Assembly: GCA_964471235.1 (NCBI GenBank)
Contig: CAYYGL010000001.1
Coordinates: 62,001-126,000 of the forward strand
DNA from: CAYYGL01 sp964471235
Lineage (GTDB): Bacteria > Calditrichota > Calditrichia > RBG-13-44-9 > J075
DNA length: 64,000 nucleotides
Direction: 5' to 3'
This document shows positions 22,771 to 32,087 of the stretch, piece after piece. The translations under genes and the position numbers were made by a program. The notes under the pieces were generated by a model, which was given only the letters and a program-made list of their open reading frames with translations, made no database searches and was not told the DNA's origin. Positions within the stretch are counted from its first letter, which is position 1, and each line of letters starts with the position of its first letter.

Positions 22771-24048
22771 ATGCAACGTCTGACCATAATAATATTTTTT
22801 TGTCTGGCGTCAATGATGCCGACATTCGCCCAATCCGGTTTTCCGAGTCCCGACTCAACAACTCCCGTTCCATTGGAAACATTTATTCGGGAGGCATTGG
22901 AGAAGAATCCCATTATCCATTCCGCGGAGCAACAGTACAACGCGGTTTTAAGCCGGGTACCGCAGGTTCGTTCGCTGGATGATCCCATACTCAGCTACAC
23001 CCATTGGTTTTCCAGTGTGGAAACCCGGGTGGGTCCCATGCAGAACTCGCTACGTCTCTCGCAGCGTTTCCCCTTTTTCGGCAAACTGCGGCTCAGGGGA
23101 AAAATGGCGGAGCAAGATGGGGAGGTTGCCGGGCAACACCACCATGCCATCCGCCGTGATGTAATTTTCCGGGTAAAAATTACTTATTTCGATCTCTATC
23201 GCATCGACCGATCCATCGCCATCCTCAGGGAATACCGGGAATTGTTGAAACGCTTTCAGAAAGTTGCCGCCCGTAAATACGCCACCGGCATCGGCACCCG
23301 GGTGAATGTGCTGAAAGCGCAGGTGGAAATTGCCGCACTTCAAGAACAGATAATAAACTTTACGCAAATTCGTGAAGGAGCAGTAGCACGGCTGAATGCC
23401 CTCCTCGGGCGGGATGAAACACACTCCATTGCCCAGATTACTGAAATTGATACATCCCTGTTAGCCTTGACCGAGGCGGAAATACTGGAAGCCGCTTTTG
23501 CCGCTCGGGAGGAATTACAGTCAGCGGAAGCGCAGATCCGCAAGGCTCAATTTGCCATTCGCCTGGCAAAACGGAATTTTTTTCCGGATGTTACCCTGGC
23601 GCTATCCTACACCACCATCCCCTCCGGAAGAACCCCGGCAATAGACCGGGGAAAAGACCCCTGGGCGCTGCAAGTGGGTATAAATCTGCCTATCTACCTG
23701 GGAAAACGAAAGGCTGCGGTGGAGGAAGCCCGAGCCCTGCGGAATTCGCAGCAACTCTATTACCGGAATCTCAGAAACGAGGTGGTGGCGGAAATCCGGG
23801 AACTCCATGCCCGATTAAAGGCATCGGAACAGACGATGGTTCTGTACCAGCGGCAGTTGCTTCCGGACGCCCGGCAAACTCTCCAATCGGCACTGTCTGC
23901 ATATCAAACCGGCAGCCTGGATTTTCTTTCCCTGTTAGACAGTGAGCGGATGCTGCTTCAATTTCGCCTGGCGTATGTGGAGGAACTATCGGATTACCGT
24001 CAGATAGCCGCTGCTCTGCAAAGAGCCATGGGCAGGGACTTACCCTGA
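22771..24048 (+). CDS. Outer-membrane efflux channel (TolC/CusC family)
   Basis: 425 residues. Signal peptide at the start (IIIFFCLASMMPTFAQ), here with no lipobox Cys, so unlike the channel at 11360 it is probably not a lipoprotein. Two efflux repeats follow, ending in TGSLDFLSLLDSERMLLQFR, the usual close of this family. FPFFGKLRLRG in the first repeat is common in channels that pair with CusBA. The adaptor gene starts 35 bases later, after a GGAGG site. Confidence 0.88.
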   Translation: MQRLTIIIFFCLASMMPTFAQSGFPSPDSTTPVPLETFIREALEKNPIIHSAEQQYNAVLSRVPQVRSLDDPILSYTHWFSSVETRVGPMQNSLRLSQRFPFFGKLRLRGKMAEQDGEVAGQHHHAIRRDVIFRVKITYFDLYRIDRSIAILREYRELLKRFQKVAARKYATGIGTRVNVLKAQVEIAALQEQIINFTQIREGAVARLNALLGRDETHSIAQITEIDTSLLALTEAEILEAAFAAREELQSAEAQIRKAQFAIRLAKRNFFPDVTLALSYTTIPSGRTPAIDRGKDPWALQVGINLPIYLGKRKAAVEEARALRNSQQLYYRNLRNEVVAEIRELHARLKASEQTMVLYQRQLLPDARQTLQSALSAYQTGSLDFLSLLDSERMLLQFRLAYVEELSDYRQIAAALQRAMGRDLP

Positions 24049-24083
24049 AACAGTTTCAGTAAACAAAACGACGGAGGTTTACG

Positions 24084-25715
24084 ATGTATCGAATAAAAAC
24101 CTTTTTAAATGCCATCAGCATAATAATCGTATCGATACTTTTACTGAGCGCCTGTGGAGATACCAAATCACCGCCACAGACGATCGGTATTTACCAGGTG
24201 TCATTCATAACCATTCCCAATCCCCCAACAGTTGGGCTGAACACTTTTCGGGTTCGCGTTTGGAATGATGCCGGTGATCCGGTATCCGAGGCTGAGGTTC
24301 ATCTGCATTACTCCATGCCAGCCATGGCGGGGATGCCGGCAATGGGAGATGAAGCCCGCCTTGAAGAAACCGGCAAGGGGATTTACCAGGCACAGGTGGA
24401 CCTCTCCAGCGGCGGAGAGTTCCCCTGGGATGTGCGCCTGGAAGTGTTGAAATACCAACAGGTGTTGTTCATTTCCCAATGGCAGGTAATTCCGGGGAAT
24501 GAAGGAGTTGCCTTTGTTTCCGGTGAAACCGGTCAGGAAAGGGGTATGGGAGGGAACAGCTATTACACCTGCACCATGCATCCCTCGGTAAAGCAAAAAG
24601 ACCCTGGAAAATGCCCAATTTGTGCGATGGACTTGGTGCCGGTTAGCAGGGCTGGTGAAAACCCGGCTGTTAGTGGTACAGAAACGCCGGTTGCCATCGT
24701 CAACATCCCACTGTATCAGCAGCAGCTTATCGGCGTGCAACTGGATACGGTGAAGCTGCGCGGGGCCCATAAGACCATTCGAACCATCGGGCATGTGGCG
24801 TATGATGAAACCCGCCTGGCAACGGTGAATCTGAAGTTTTCCGGCTGGATTGAGAAATTGTACGTGGAATATGCCGGTGAGTTTGTGGAGAAAGGGCAAC
24901 CGTTGTTCGAAATTTACAGCCCGGAAGTGGTTTCCACCCAGGAGGAGTATCTGCAGCTTCTTAAAGAAAGCGCTCGAATATCCCGGAGTAGGCGCAGTGT
25001 AGGAACCGACGGATCGGATGGCGCCGGTGATAGCCAATCCCTGCTCCAATCTGCCCGGCAGCGGCTTCGCTTGTGGGGCATTTCCCCTGATCAAATACAG
25101 GAAATCGAAACCACGGGTGTTCCCAAACTGACCATCACTTTTTACTCACCGATTCGCGGTTATGTTGTAAATAAAAACGCCCTGGAAGGCAGCCATGTGG
25201 TACAGGGAAAAGACCTTTTCACCATTGCGGATTTATCACGGGTGTGGGTGCATGCCCAGGTGTATGAATACGAACTGCCGTTTGTTCGCCCCGGGCAGTC
25301 AGCGCAGATTCGCCTCTCTTATGCCCCGGAGGTGAATTATACCGGTGTGGTGAATTATATCTATCCCACCCTGAACCCCCAAACCCGCACCGCTACTATT
25401 CGCCTGGAATTTCCCAATCCCCGGTTAAAGCTGAAACCGGATATGTATGCAGACGTGGAGATAGCTATTGATTTGGGGGAACAATTGATTGTTCCGGCAA
25501 CAGCGGTATTGAACACCGGTCGTCGCCAATTGGTGTTTGTAAACCGGGGCAGGGGGCGTTTTGAACCGCGGGCAATCAATGCCGGCGCAAAGGTCGGGGA
25601 GTTTTACGTAGTGCATAAGGGTTTGGAAGCTGGTGAGGTGGTGGTCAAATCGGGCAATTTTCTCATTGATGCCGAAGCGCATGTGCAGGGTGTGTTGCAA
25701 ATGCTGGAAAATTGA
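24084..25715 (+). CDS. RND efflux adaptor (CusB family) with N-terminal FixH/YtkA-like and heavy-metal-binding domains
   Basis: 543 residues, long for the family because of its N-terminal additions. A lipobox (LLSAC, near residue 25) is followed by a beta-sandwich of about 110 residues that recalls FixH/YtkA-like domains (RVRVWNDAGDPVSEAEV, HYSMPAMAGMPAMG, Met-rich). Residues about 159-186 are a heavy-metal-binding domain, YTCTMHPSV, PGKCPICAMDLVPV, with two Cys, Cys and Met/His ligands. The remainder is the usual adaptor with hairpin and barrel domains. The partner pump has the copper/silver methionine triad. Antisense gene 25740-26348 follows. Confidence 0.9.
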   Translation: MYRIKTFLNAISIIIVSILLLSACGDTKSPPQTIGIYQVSFITIPNPPTVGLNTFRVRVWNDAGDPVSEAEVHLHYSMPAMAGMPAMGDEARLEETGKGIYQAQVDLSSGGEFPWDVRLEVLKYQQVLFISQWQVIPGNEGVAFVSGETGQERGMGGNSYYTCTMHPSVKQKDPGKCPICAMDLVPVSRAGENPAVSGTETPVAIVNIPLYQQQLIGVQLDTVKLRGAHKTIRTIGHVAYDETRLATVNLKFSGWIEKLYVEYAGEFVEKGQPLFEIYSPEVVSTQEEYLQLLKESARISRSRRSVGTDGSDGAGDSQSLLQSARQRLRLWGISPDQIQEIETTGVPKLTITFYSPIRGYVVNKNALEGSHVVQGKDLFTIADLSRVWVHAQVYEYELPFVRPGQSAQIRLSYAPEVNYTGVVNYIYPTLNPQTRTATIRLEFPNPRLKLKPDMYADVEIAIDLGEQLIVPATAVLNTGRRQLVFVNRGRGRFEPRAINAGAKVGEFYVVHKGLEAGEVVVKSGNFLIDAEAHVQGVLQMLEN

Positions 25716-25739
25716 AGGGAGAAATAAGTTGAGAAAAGA

Positions 25740-26348
25740 TTATGGAAAGAATACCAATTTGATGAGCATGGCTAACATAGCTAACAGGAGGCCAAATACC
25801 AATTTTTGGCCGGTTTCTAATTTTGCAATCCGTTCACTCAGCGATGCCGCAACATTTCCGACGTACTCAATAAGTTCCACACGCAAATTCGCCAGGTCAG
25901 CTTTGGTAGCCATATTTTCTTTAATATCATCGATTTCTACCTGTATTTTTCCAAGGTCGGCTTTGGTAGCCATATTCTCTTTAATGTCATCAATTTCCAC
26001 CTGTATTTTTCCAAGGTCACCCTTGGTAGCCATATTCTCTTTAAGATTATCATTTTCTACCTGCAGTCTTCCAAGGTCACCCTTGGTAGCCATATTTTCT
26101 TCGATATTTTCCACCCGGCTGCGCAAATCGGTTATATCGCCCCGTAACATAGCCACTTCCTCACGGGTAGCCATGTTTTTTTCGATATACCTTTCAAGCC
26201 CTTCTAAACGGGTTTCTAATCTGACAATGGCGGCAGCCGGCGAACGGCGCACCTCTTCCATATCTTCTAACGTTAATTTGAGATGCTCCTCTACCGCCTT
26301 TTTGACAAGCTCTTTCAGACGTTTTTCATCAACGTTCATGGTAGCCAT
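25740..26348 (-). CDS. Coiled-coil membrane-anchored protein with 20-residue repeats
   Basis: 202 residues on the minus strand, lying between adaptor and pump genes of the copper-type RND set. Long heptad-like region with repeated units of the form KxDLGxIQVEIDDIKENMAT, then a C-terminal hydrophobic helix (LVFGLLLAMLAMLIKLVFF) that would anchor it in a membrane. Such DUF1640/CCDC90-like proteins are widespread and functionally obscure. Nothing in it points to metal. It could be a scaffold or an inserted orphan gene. Confidence 0.7.
   Translation of the reverse strand: MATMNVDEKRLKELVKKAVEEHLKLTLEDMEEVRRSPAAAIVRLETRLEGLERYIEKNMATREEVAMLRGDITDLRSRVENIEENMATKGDLGRLQVENDNLKENMATKGDLGKIQVEIDDIKENMATKADLGKIQVEIDDIKENMATKADLANLRVELIEYVGNVAASLSERIAKLETGQKLVFGLLLAMLAMLIKLVFFP
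25861..26100. repeat. Tandem 60-base repeats inside the coiled-coil gene
   Basis: Four consecutive 60-base units (from 25861, 25921, 25981 and 26041) share CCAAGGTC or a close variant and TTGGTAGCCATATT near the same position. The middle units are highest in identity; the first and the unit after 26100 are more diverged. Each unit encodes 20 residues. Confidence 0.85.
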
Positions 26349-26421
26349 GTTCGTCCCTGCATCTTTTAAATTAAATATAACGGTTCGCTAATTTTATTTC
26401 AACCGAATTTCGAGGATTGGT

Positions 26422-29400
26422 ATGATTGACAAACTAATTGAACTCAGCGTCAGAAACAAACTTATCATCTTCCTGTTGATGGCAATTGCCACTGCCTGGG
26501 GAATTCGCTCTTTGTACAACACCCCGCTGGATGCCATTCCGGATTTATCCGATGTGCAGGTGATTATCTTCACCGAATGGCAGGGGCGCAGCCCGGATAT
26601 CATCGAGGATCAAATAACCTATCCCATTGTGACCAGCCTGCTTTCCGCCCCGAATGTGCAATTTGTGCGGGGGCAGTCGTTTTTCGGGCTTTCCTTTGTG
26701 TATGTTATTTTTGAAGAAGGTACCGATATGTACTGGGCGCGCAGCCGGGTGTTGGAATATATGAACGAAATCGAAGCGCAGCTTCCGGATGGCGTTACCC
26801 CGACCCTGGGACCGGATGCTACCGGGGTGGGCTGGGTCTATGAATACGCCCTGGTCGATACCACCGGTCGCTGGAATCTGGCAGATTTGCGATCTTTCCA
26901 GGACTGGCACCTGAAATACTGGCTGGAGGGAGTGCCCGGGGTGGCGGAAGTGGCTTCGGTGGGCGGATTTGTCAAACAATACCAGATTGAGGTGGACCCC
27001 AACAAACTGTTAGCTTACCACATCCCCCTGAAAAAGGTTCTTCAGGCGGTGCGCAACAGCAACAATGATGTGGGCGGCAGGGTGATTGAGATGGCATCCA
27101 CTGAATTTATGCTGCGGGGCAGGGGATACATCAAATCCATCGCCGATATTGAAGAAATTGCCGTGGCAACTGATGGAAAAGGCACTCCCGTGCTGATCCG
27201 GAATATCGCCAATGTCCACCTGGGACCGGATATGCGCCGCGGCATTGCCGAGTTAGACGGCAAAGGAGAAGCCGTGGGCGGCATTGTGATAATGCGCTAC
27301 GGCGAAAATGCCCTGCGGGTGATCGAACGGGTGAAAGAAAAAATTCGCCAGGTAACAGCCGCCCTGCCGCCGGGTATGAAGATTATTCCCACCTATGACC
27401 GTTCCGATCTCATCGAACGGGCAATTGACACCCTGAAGGAAAAGCTAATCGAAGAATCGATCATCGTCAGCCTGGTGTGCCTGCTGTTTCTCTTCCATTT
27501 TCGCAGCGCCCTGGTGGCGATTTTGACCCTGCCGATTGCCATCATCTTCTCTTTTATCCCCATGTATTACATGGGCTTGACCTCCAACATCATGTCTTTG
27601 GGAGGTATTGCCATTGCCATTGGCGCCATGGTGGATGCGGCAATCGTGATGATTGAAAACGCTCATAAACGGCTGGAGCATGCCCGGGAGGGCGGAAAAG
27701 AACTGAGCGCTGCCGAACATTTCCGGGTCGTCATTGCAGCAGCTAAAGAAGTGGGAAAACCGCTCTTCTTTTCCCTGCTGATCATCACCGTATCATTCAT
27801 CCCGGTGTTTACCCTGGAAGCGCAGGAAGGGCGGTTGTTTAAACCACTGGCATATACCAAAACCTTCGCCATGTTTTTTGCATCGTTTATCTCGGTTACC
27901 CTGGTACCGGTGTTGATGGTGCTCTTGATTCGCGGGAAAATTGCCCCGGAGAGCAAGAATCCCGTCAACCGACTTCTCATTCGGCTGTATCACCCGGTTG
28001 TTACCCTGGTTCTCCGGTTTCGGAAGACCACCATTCTGGCGGCTGTCATCCTGCTGCTTGCCACCATTCCTATTTTTAACCGCCTGGGAACCGAATTCAT
28101 GCCACCGCTCAACGAGGGCTCAATCCTTTACATGCCCACCTCCATCCCGGGGATGCCGGCATCGGAAGCGAAAAAGATTTTGCATACCCAGGACAAAATT
28201 CTGGCAACGTTTCCGGAGGTGGAGCGAGTATTCGGCAAAATCGGGCGGTCCCGTACGGCAACCGATCCCGCCCCGTTAAGTATGGTCGAAACCACCATCA
28301 CCCTGAAACCGAAAAAACTATGGCGCCCCGGCATGACCTGGGAGAAGCTGGTAAAAGAGATGGATCAAAAGCTAAAATTTCCGGGTATGGCAAATATCTG
28401 GTGGATGCCCATCCAGACCCGCACCGAGATGCTGACCACCGGTATCCGCAGCAACCTGGGCATCAAGGTGTTTGGAGATGATTTAAAGGAGATAGAACGG
28501 ATTGCCGTGGATATCGAACAGGCGCTGCAAAATTTTCCGGGCACCCGGAGCGTTTTTGCGGAACGATCATCCGGCGGCTATTTTGTGGATTTTCATATCC
28601 GCCGGCATCAAGCGGGGCGATACGGGCTGACAGTGGGGGATGTGCAGAACATCATCCAGACTGCCATCGGGGGTATGAATATCACCCATACCGTGGAAGG
28701 AAAGGAACGCTACCCGGTGAATGTGCGGTATCCCCGGGAACTGCGCGATGATATCGATCGCCTGAAGCGGGTGCTGGTGCCGACACCAACCGGTGCCCAG
28801 GTGCCCATTGCCCAGCTGACGGATATTAGCCCCACCACCGGTCCACCGATGATTCGCAATGAAGACGGCGCCAAAGTGGGGTTTGTGTTTGTGGATGTGA
28901 AAGAAAAAGATTATGCTAAATACGTTCGTCAGGCACAGGAATACATCTACCGTAACGTCAACATCCCACCCGGCTATACCCTTGCCTGGGCGGGCCAATA
29001 CCAATACCTGCAACGGCTTCGGGAAAAACTGACCGTGGTGATACCGCTAACCCTGTTTATCATTTTTATGCTGTTGTATTTAAATTTTCGTTCTGTTTCC
29101 AAATCGTTGATCGTGCTACTCTCGGTGCCGTTTTCACTGGTGGGCGCCTTCTGGCTGTTGTGGGTACTGGGCTACAACACCAGTGTGGCGGTCTGGGTGG
29201 GGATTATTGCCCTTGCCGGGGTTGCCGCGGAAACCGGGGTGGTTATGATTGTTTACCTGGATGAATTTTACGACCGATACCGCGCCGAGGGGAGGATGAA
29301 AACGCTGGCTGATCTGTATGATGCGGTCATCAAAGGTGCGGTGCAACGGGTGCGCCCCAAAATGATGACCGTGACGGCGATTATGGCAGGTTTGCTGCCC

Positions 29401-29586
29401 ATCCTGTGGTCAACCGGCACCGGGGCGGATGTGATGAAGCGCATCGCAGCACCTATGGTAGGCGGTATGATGACTTCCACCATTCTGACGCTGGCAGTCA
29501 TTCCGGCAATTTACACCATCTGGCGGGAGTGGCAGCTTAAACGGGAGATGGGAGTGGCGCCAGGGTCTTCAGAAACATCGGAGTAA
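26422..29586 (+). CDS. cusA: Copper/silver-type RND efflux pump (CusA family)
   Basis: 1054 residues. Three methionines that bind Cu(I)/Ag(I) in E. coli CusA (573, 623, 672) are present at Met571 (LYMPTS), Met621 (PLSMVET) and Met670 (TEMLTTG). Helix 4 reads AIGAMVDAAIVMIEN, the copper-pump spelling rather than the DFG of zinc pumps. So monovalent copper or silver is the likely substrate, pumped from periplasm and perhaps cytoplasm through the channel. A GAGG ribosome site precedes the start. The gene is separated from its adaptor gene (ends 25715) by the antisense coiled-coil gene. Confidence 0.95.
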   Translation: MIDKLIELSVRNKLIIFLLMAIATAWGIRSLYNTPLDAIPDLSDVQVIIFTEWQGRSPDIIEDQITYPIVTSLLSAPNVQFVRGQSFFGLSFVYVIFEEGTDMYWARSRVLEYMNEIEAQLPDGVTPTLGPDATGVGWVYEYALVDTTGRWNLADLRSFQDWHLKYWLEGVPGVAEVASVGGFVKQYQIEVDPNKLLAYHIPLKKVLQAVRNSNNDVGGRVIEMASTEFMLRGRGYIKSIADIEEIAVATDGKGTPVLIRNIANVHLGPDMRRGIAELDGKGEAVGGIVIMRYGENALRVIERVKEKIRQVTAALPPGMKIIPTYDRSDLIERAIDTLKEKLIEESIIVSLVCLLFLFHFRSALVAILTLPIAIIFSFIPMYYMGLTSNIMSLGGIAIAIGAMVDAAIVMIENAHKRLEHAREGGKELSAAEHFRVVIAAAKEVGKPLFFSLLIITVSFIPVFTLEAQEGRLFKPLAYTKTFAMFFASFISVTLVPVLMVLLIRGKIAPESKNPVNRLLIRLYHPVVTLVLRFRKTTILAAVILLLATIPIFNRLGTEFMPPLNEGSILYMPTSIPGMPASEAKKILHTQDKILATFPEVERVFGKIGRSRTATDPAPLSMVETTITLKPKKLWRPGMTWEKLVKEMDQKLKFPGMANIWWMPIQTRTEMLTTGIRSNLGIKVFGDDLKEIERIAVDIEQALQNFPGTRSVFAERSSGGYFVDFHIRRHQAGRYGLTVGDVQNIIQTAIGGMNITHTVEGKERYPVNVRYPRELRDDIDRLKRVLVPTPTGAQVPIAQLTDISPTTGPPMIRNEDGAKVGFVFVDVKEKDYAKYVRQAQEYIYRNVNIPPGYTLAWAGQYQYLQRLREKLTVVIPLTLFIIFMLLYLNFRSVSKSLIVLLSVPFSLVGAFWLLWVLGYNTSVAVWVGIIALAGVAAETGVVMIVYLDEFYDRYRAEGRMKTLADLYDAVIKGAVQRVRPKMMTVTAIMAGLLPILWSTGTGADVMKRIAAPMVGGMMTSTILTLAVIPAIYTIWREWQLKREMGVAPGSSETSE

Positions 29587-29767
29587 TAAATTATTGAAAG
29601 TGCTTCTTCAAAATCTCTATTTCCAGCCGCTATACTTGCTTTAGTTTGTATAGCCCAGCCACTAAGTTTGAAGGTTGGTTTTTGTTGAATATTTTCATTT
29701 GCAAAAAGAGCGAATCACGGATAAGCATATAAGTTTTATTCTCCTCATGATTCTCCCCCTTTCTTGC

Positions 29768-30142
29768 TTAAGGCAGGATCGTAATTTCCGGGTATTTATA
29801 TTTGTGAGGAAAAAATTCCATATATAATCCGGTCAATGCTTCCGGGTCATTATACCACTCCTGCAGGATATAATCTCGAATTTGTTGGGGGATGGGATAT
29901 CCTCTATCCTTAAAGGTAAAACCCGCTACAACCCTGTACTTACCGGGATGCAAAACATACAACGAATCATCAACCCACATTCCTTGTGGAATGATGTATG
30001 TGCCAAATCCTTCATAATAACCGCCTGGATTCATATATACATCCATGTCTGTATTGGTATTATCAGAATGTGAAATTATAACTGGTGGATAAGTTTTATC
30101 TCGATACAATGAGACTCTCCCAAAATCTCCAGAAACATTCAC
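29768..30142 (-). CDS. Hypothetical secreted-domain fragment, possibly 5'-truncated
   Basis: 124 residues from a GTG at 30142. DDSLYVLHPGKYRVVAGF looks like a beta-sandwich domain of an exported protein, but there is no signal peptide and no ribosome site. Upstream the frame stays open for about 9 more codons (RYPVLHIEFV) before TGA, reading smoothly into the gene, which suggests the true 5' end has been lost or shifted. Function unknown. Confidence 0.4.
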   Translation of the reverse strand: MNVSGDFGRVSLYRDKTYPPVIISHSDNTNTDMDVYMNPGGYYEGFGTYIIPQGMWVDDSLYVLHPGKYRVVAGFTFKDRGYPIPQQIRDYILQEWYNDPEALTGLYMEFFPHKYKYPEITILP

Positions 30143-30388
30143 AAATTCGATATGTAAAACGGGATATCTTCATCGTGGAATTTCCTTTGATGAAATATCA
30201 TTTGTACAATAATAAAACTATTTTTGTATTTCAATCGTAATATGAGTAAACTGGCTTTGGGGTATCCTTTTTCCAGAGCCCCCCTTATCACTCTCCATAT
30301 ATTTTACGGCGTATATTAACAGGAAGGTTAAATATTAGATTCGACAGGCATAAACGTTCTACTTCCGATAGAATGGTTTAGCGGAAAA

Positions 30389-30417
30389 CCTGCCTGTCCT
30401 TTTGCCAGACAGGCAGG
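30389..30417 (-). terminator. Candidate terminator after the His-rich secreted protein
   Basis: CCTGCCTGTC (30389-30398) and GACAGGCAGG (30408-30417) form a perfect 10-base stem with a 9-base loop. Read leftward it lies about 50 bases after the stop of the T9SS gene and is followed by TTTTCC, a short U-tract. The region 30143-30465 has nothing else of note. Confidence 0.5.
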
Positions 30418-30465
30418 CTCCGGTTCTTACATTAATGAGAGAACTTCTCTGACGGTCGGATAAGA

Positions 30466-32010
30466 CTACTTGCTCAAATTCATCTTCTTCACCAGGCTCA
30501 CATTCCCCACTTTCAGCTCGTAGAAATAGATTCCCGAAGGCAAATTGCTGGCGTCGAAATCCACCTGATAGACCCCGACCGGCTTTGCTTCATTCATCAG
30601 TTCCACCACTTTTTGCCCAAGCACATTGTAAATGGTCAGAACCACGTGGGCATTTTCCTGCAAGGAAAATTCAATGGTCGTTGAGGGGTTAAAAGGATTG
30701 GGATAGTTCTGTTCCAGGGTAAATTGAGCGGCTATATTGGGTGATTGTTCATCAATCGAGAGCGGATTTTGCTGCCCGGTGAGAATTACCTGACTGCTCA
30801 CGATGCCATTGGCTACGGTCACGGTATTGTTCACCACATCCACACTGGCATTCAACATTTCCCAGCTATCGCTCTGTTCGTTCCAGTATTTTAACTGAAT
30901 GGTATTTTCATCAATATTAAACCCTTGCAACTGAATGTCATTGTAATGTAATTGATACTGCACATTGTTGGCAAACTGGATATGCCCGCCGTGCATGTGG
31001 TCGTCCCAGAGAAGATTGAATCCATCCGGTCGGAACAATCCGAACTCGTAGGCGGCAAAGACATTTTCATTATCGGTATTGGCGATATTTTGGGGGAATA
31101 CCTGGATCATCTGGCAGAAGAGATTGTCTGGAAGATGCCCATGGTGTCCGCCACCACCGCCAGGATGCCAGCCGGGCTGAATTTCCATCCAGTCCCCATC
31201 ATCAAAAGGAGCGCGAACATGTGTGGTCTGATTCATGTACCGATGAATCCATCGTCCTCCCATATTCGGACCCCAGCCGGTGGTATCCTGCCATACCAGA
31301 CCATTAATTTCATAGACAAAAATCATGGGGAAATTGGCGTTATCAATTAAACCGCCTACAATATCAATGGTATCGCCGTCATTGGGGCGTTCCGCACCGG
31401 AAGATGGTTCATACCAGGGCGGACCGAAGTTGAGATAGTAATCGGGGATGCCATCGTTATTCTCGTCAAGATAATAATGTAAAAAGATGAAGGTGCTGTC
31501 CACGATCGCCGTGCCGCTAACCGAGACCACCTGCAAGGAATCGTGCATCCAGCCCCAGGTATGCCCGTGTCCGCCGCCATGATGACCACCGCCATGCCCG
31601 TCATGATGTGTCCAATAAGGGTCAAAGGGGTCTCGCCAGAATTCGCCGTTGATTTCATACACGATGATTACCGGCAGGTCGCCCATGAGTGAATCATCGT
31701 TCAACCCGCCACCGATGGTGACAAAATCACCGTCATTCGGTCGGGTGGCGTTGCTGCTGTCCGGCTCATACCACCAGGGACCAAAATTCAAAAAATAGTC
31801 TGCCTGACCGTCGCCATCTTCATCCAGGTAATACATGGGGTGCATGGTGCTGCTGTCCACCAGGGCAGTGCCGGAAACAGTCACCGGAACCAATGAATCC
31901 GGATCGCAGTGATGCCCGTCGCCGTGACCGCCCCACTGGGCATAGAGTGCCCCATAACCCAAAAAAAACAGCATGAGATAAAACAATACGGAAGTGTGGT
32001 AGCGTTTCAT
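30466..32010 (-). CDS. His-rich secreted protein with duplicated modules and a T9SS-type C-terminal sorting tail
   Basis: 514 residues. Signal peptide at the start (SVLFYLMLFFLGYGALYAQ). Two about 90-residue modules are duplicated: each has VxVSGTALVDS- or VVSVSGTAIVDS-like start, a HxYYLDExxDG segment and YLNFGPxWYEP. They are preceded by GHGDGHHCD and separated by a run of His and Gly (HHDGHGGGHHGGGHGH), so it could bind divalent metal or copper. The end is a classic sorting tail: NYPNPFNPSTTIEFSL, then PSGIYFYELK and KKMNLSK. It lies close to the copper efflux genes but on the other strand. The function is unknown. Confidence 0.85.
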   Translation of the reverse strand: MKRYHTSVLFYLMLFFLGYGALYAQWGGHGDGHHCDPDSLVPVTVSGTALVDSSTMHPMYYLDEDGDGQADYFLNFGPWWYEPDSSNATRPNDGDFVTIGGGLNDDSLMGDLPVIIVYEINGEFWRDPFDPYWTHHDGHGGGHHGGGHGHTWGWMHDSLQVVSVSGTAIVDSTFIFLHYYLDENNDGIPDYYLNFGPPWYEPSSGAERPNDGDTIDIVGGLIDNANFPMIFVYEINGLVWQDTTGWGPNMGGRWIHRYMNQTTHVRAPFDDGDWMEIQPGWHPGGGGGHHGHLPDNLFCQMIQVFPQNIANTDNENVFAAYEFGLFRPDGFNLLWDDHMHGGHIQFANNVQYQLHYNDIQLQGFNIDENTIQLKYWNEQSDSWEMLNASVDVVNNTVTVANGIVSSQVILTGQQNPLSIDEQSPNIAAQFTLEQNYPNPFNPSTTIEFSLQENAHVVLTIYNVLGQKVVELMNEAKPVGVYQVDFDASNLPSGIYFYELKVGNVSLVKKMNLSK

Positions 32011-32072
32011 TATAAATCTCCTTTTGGTTTTAGTTAACTTCCTATTCCTGTTCTCAGGTTACCACGTATAAA

Positions 32073-32087
32073 ACAATCAATGTGCCA
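32073..32087 (-). promoter_or_regulatory. Sigma-54-like promoter candidate before the His-rich protein
   Basis: Read leftward: TGGCACATTGATTGT. TGGCAC and TTG stand at the spacing of the -24/-12 elements (consensus TGGCAC-N5-TTGC), differing at the last position (T for C). It lies about 63 bases before the ATG. A sigma-54 activator gene is present at 36462-37934. No enhancer site was identified. Confidence 0.4.

Noticed and set aside
24201..25094. Long open frame (297 codons) antisense to the CusB-type adaptor
   Set aside because: It is a shadow of a well-supported gene, with no domain or start signal.
25861..26100. Regularly spaced 60-base repeats that could suggest a CRISPR array
   Set aside because: The units are directly adjacent, in frame with a coiled-coil protein, with no unique spacers between them and no cas genes nearby.
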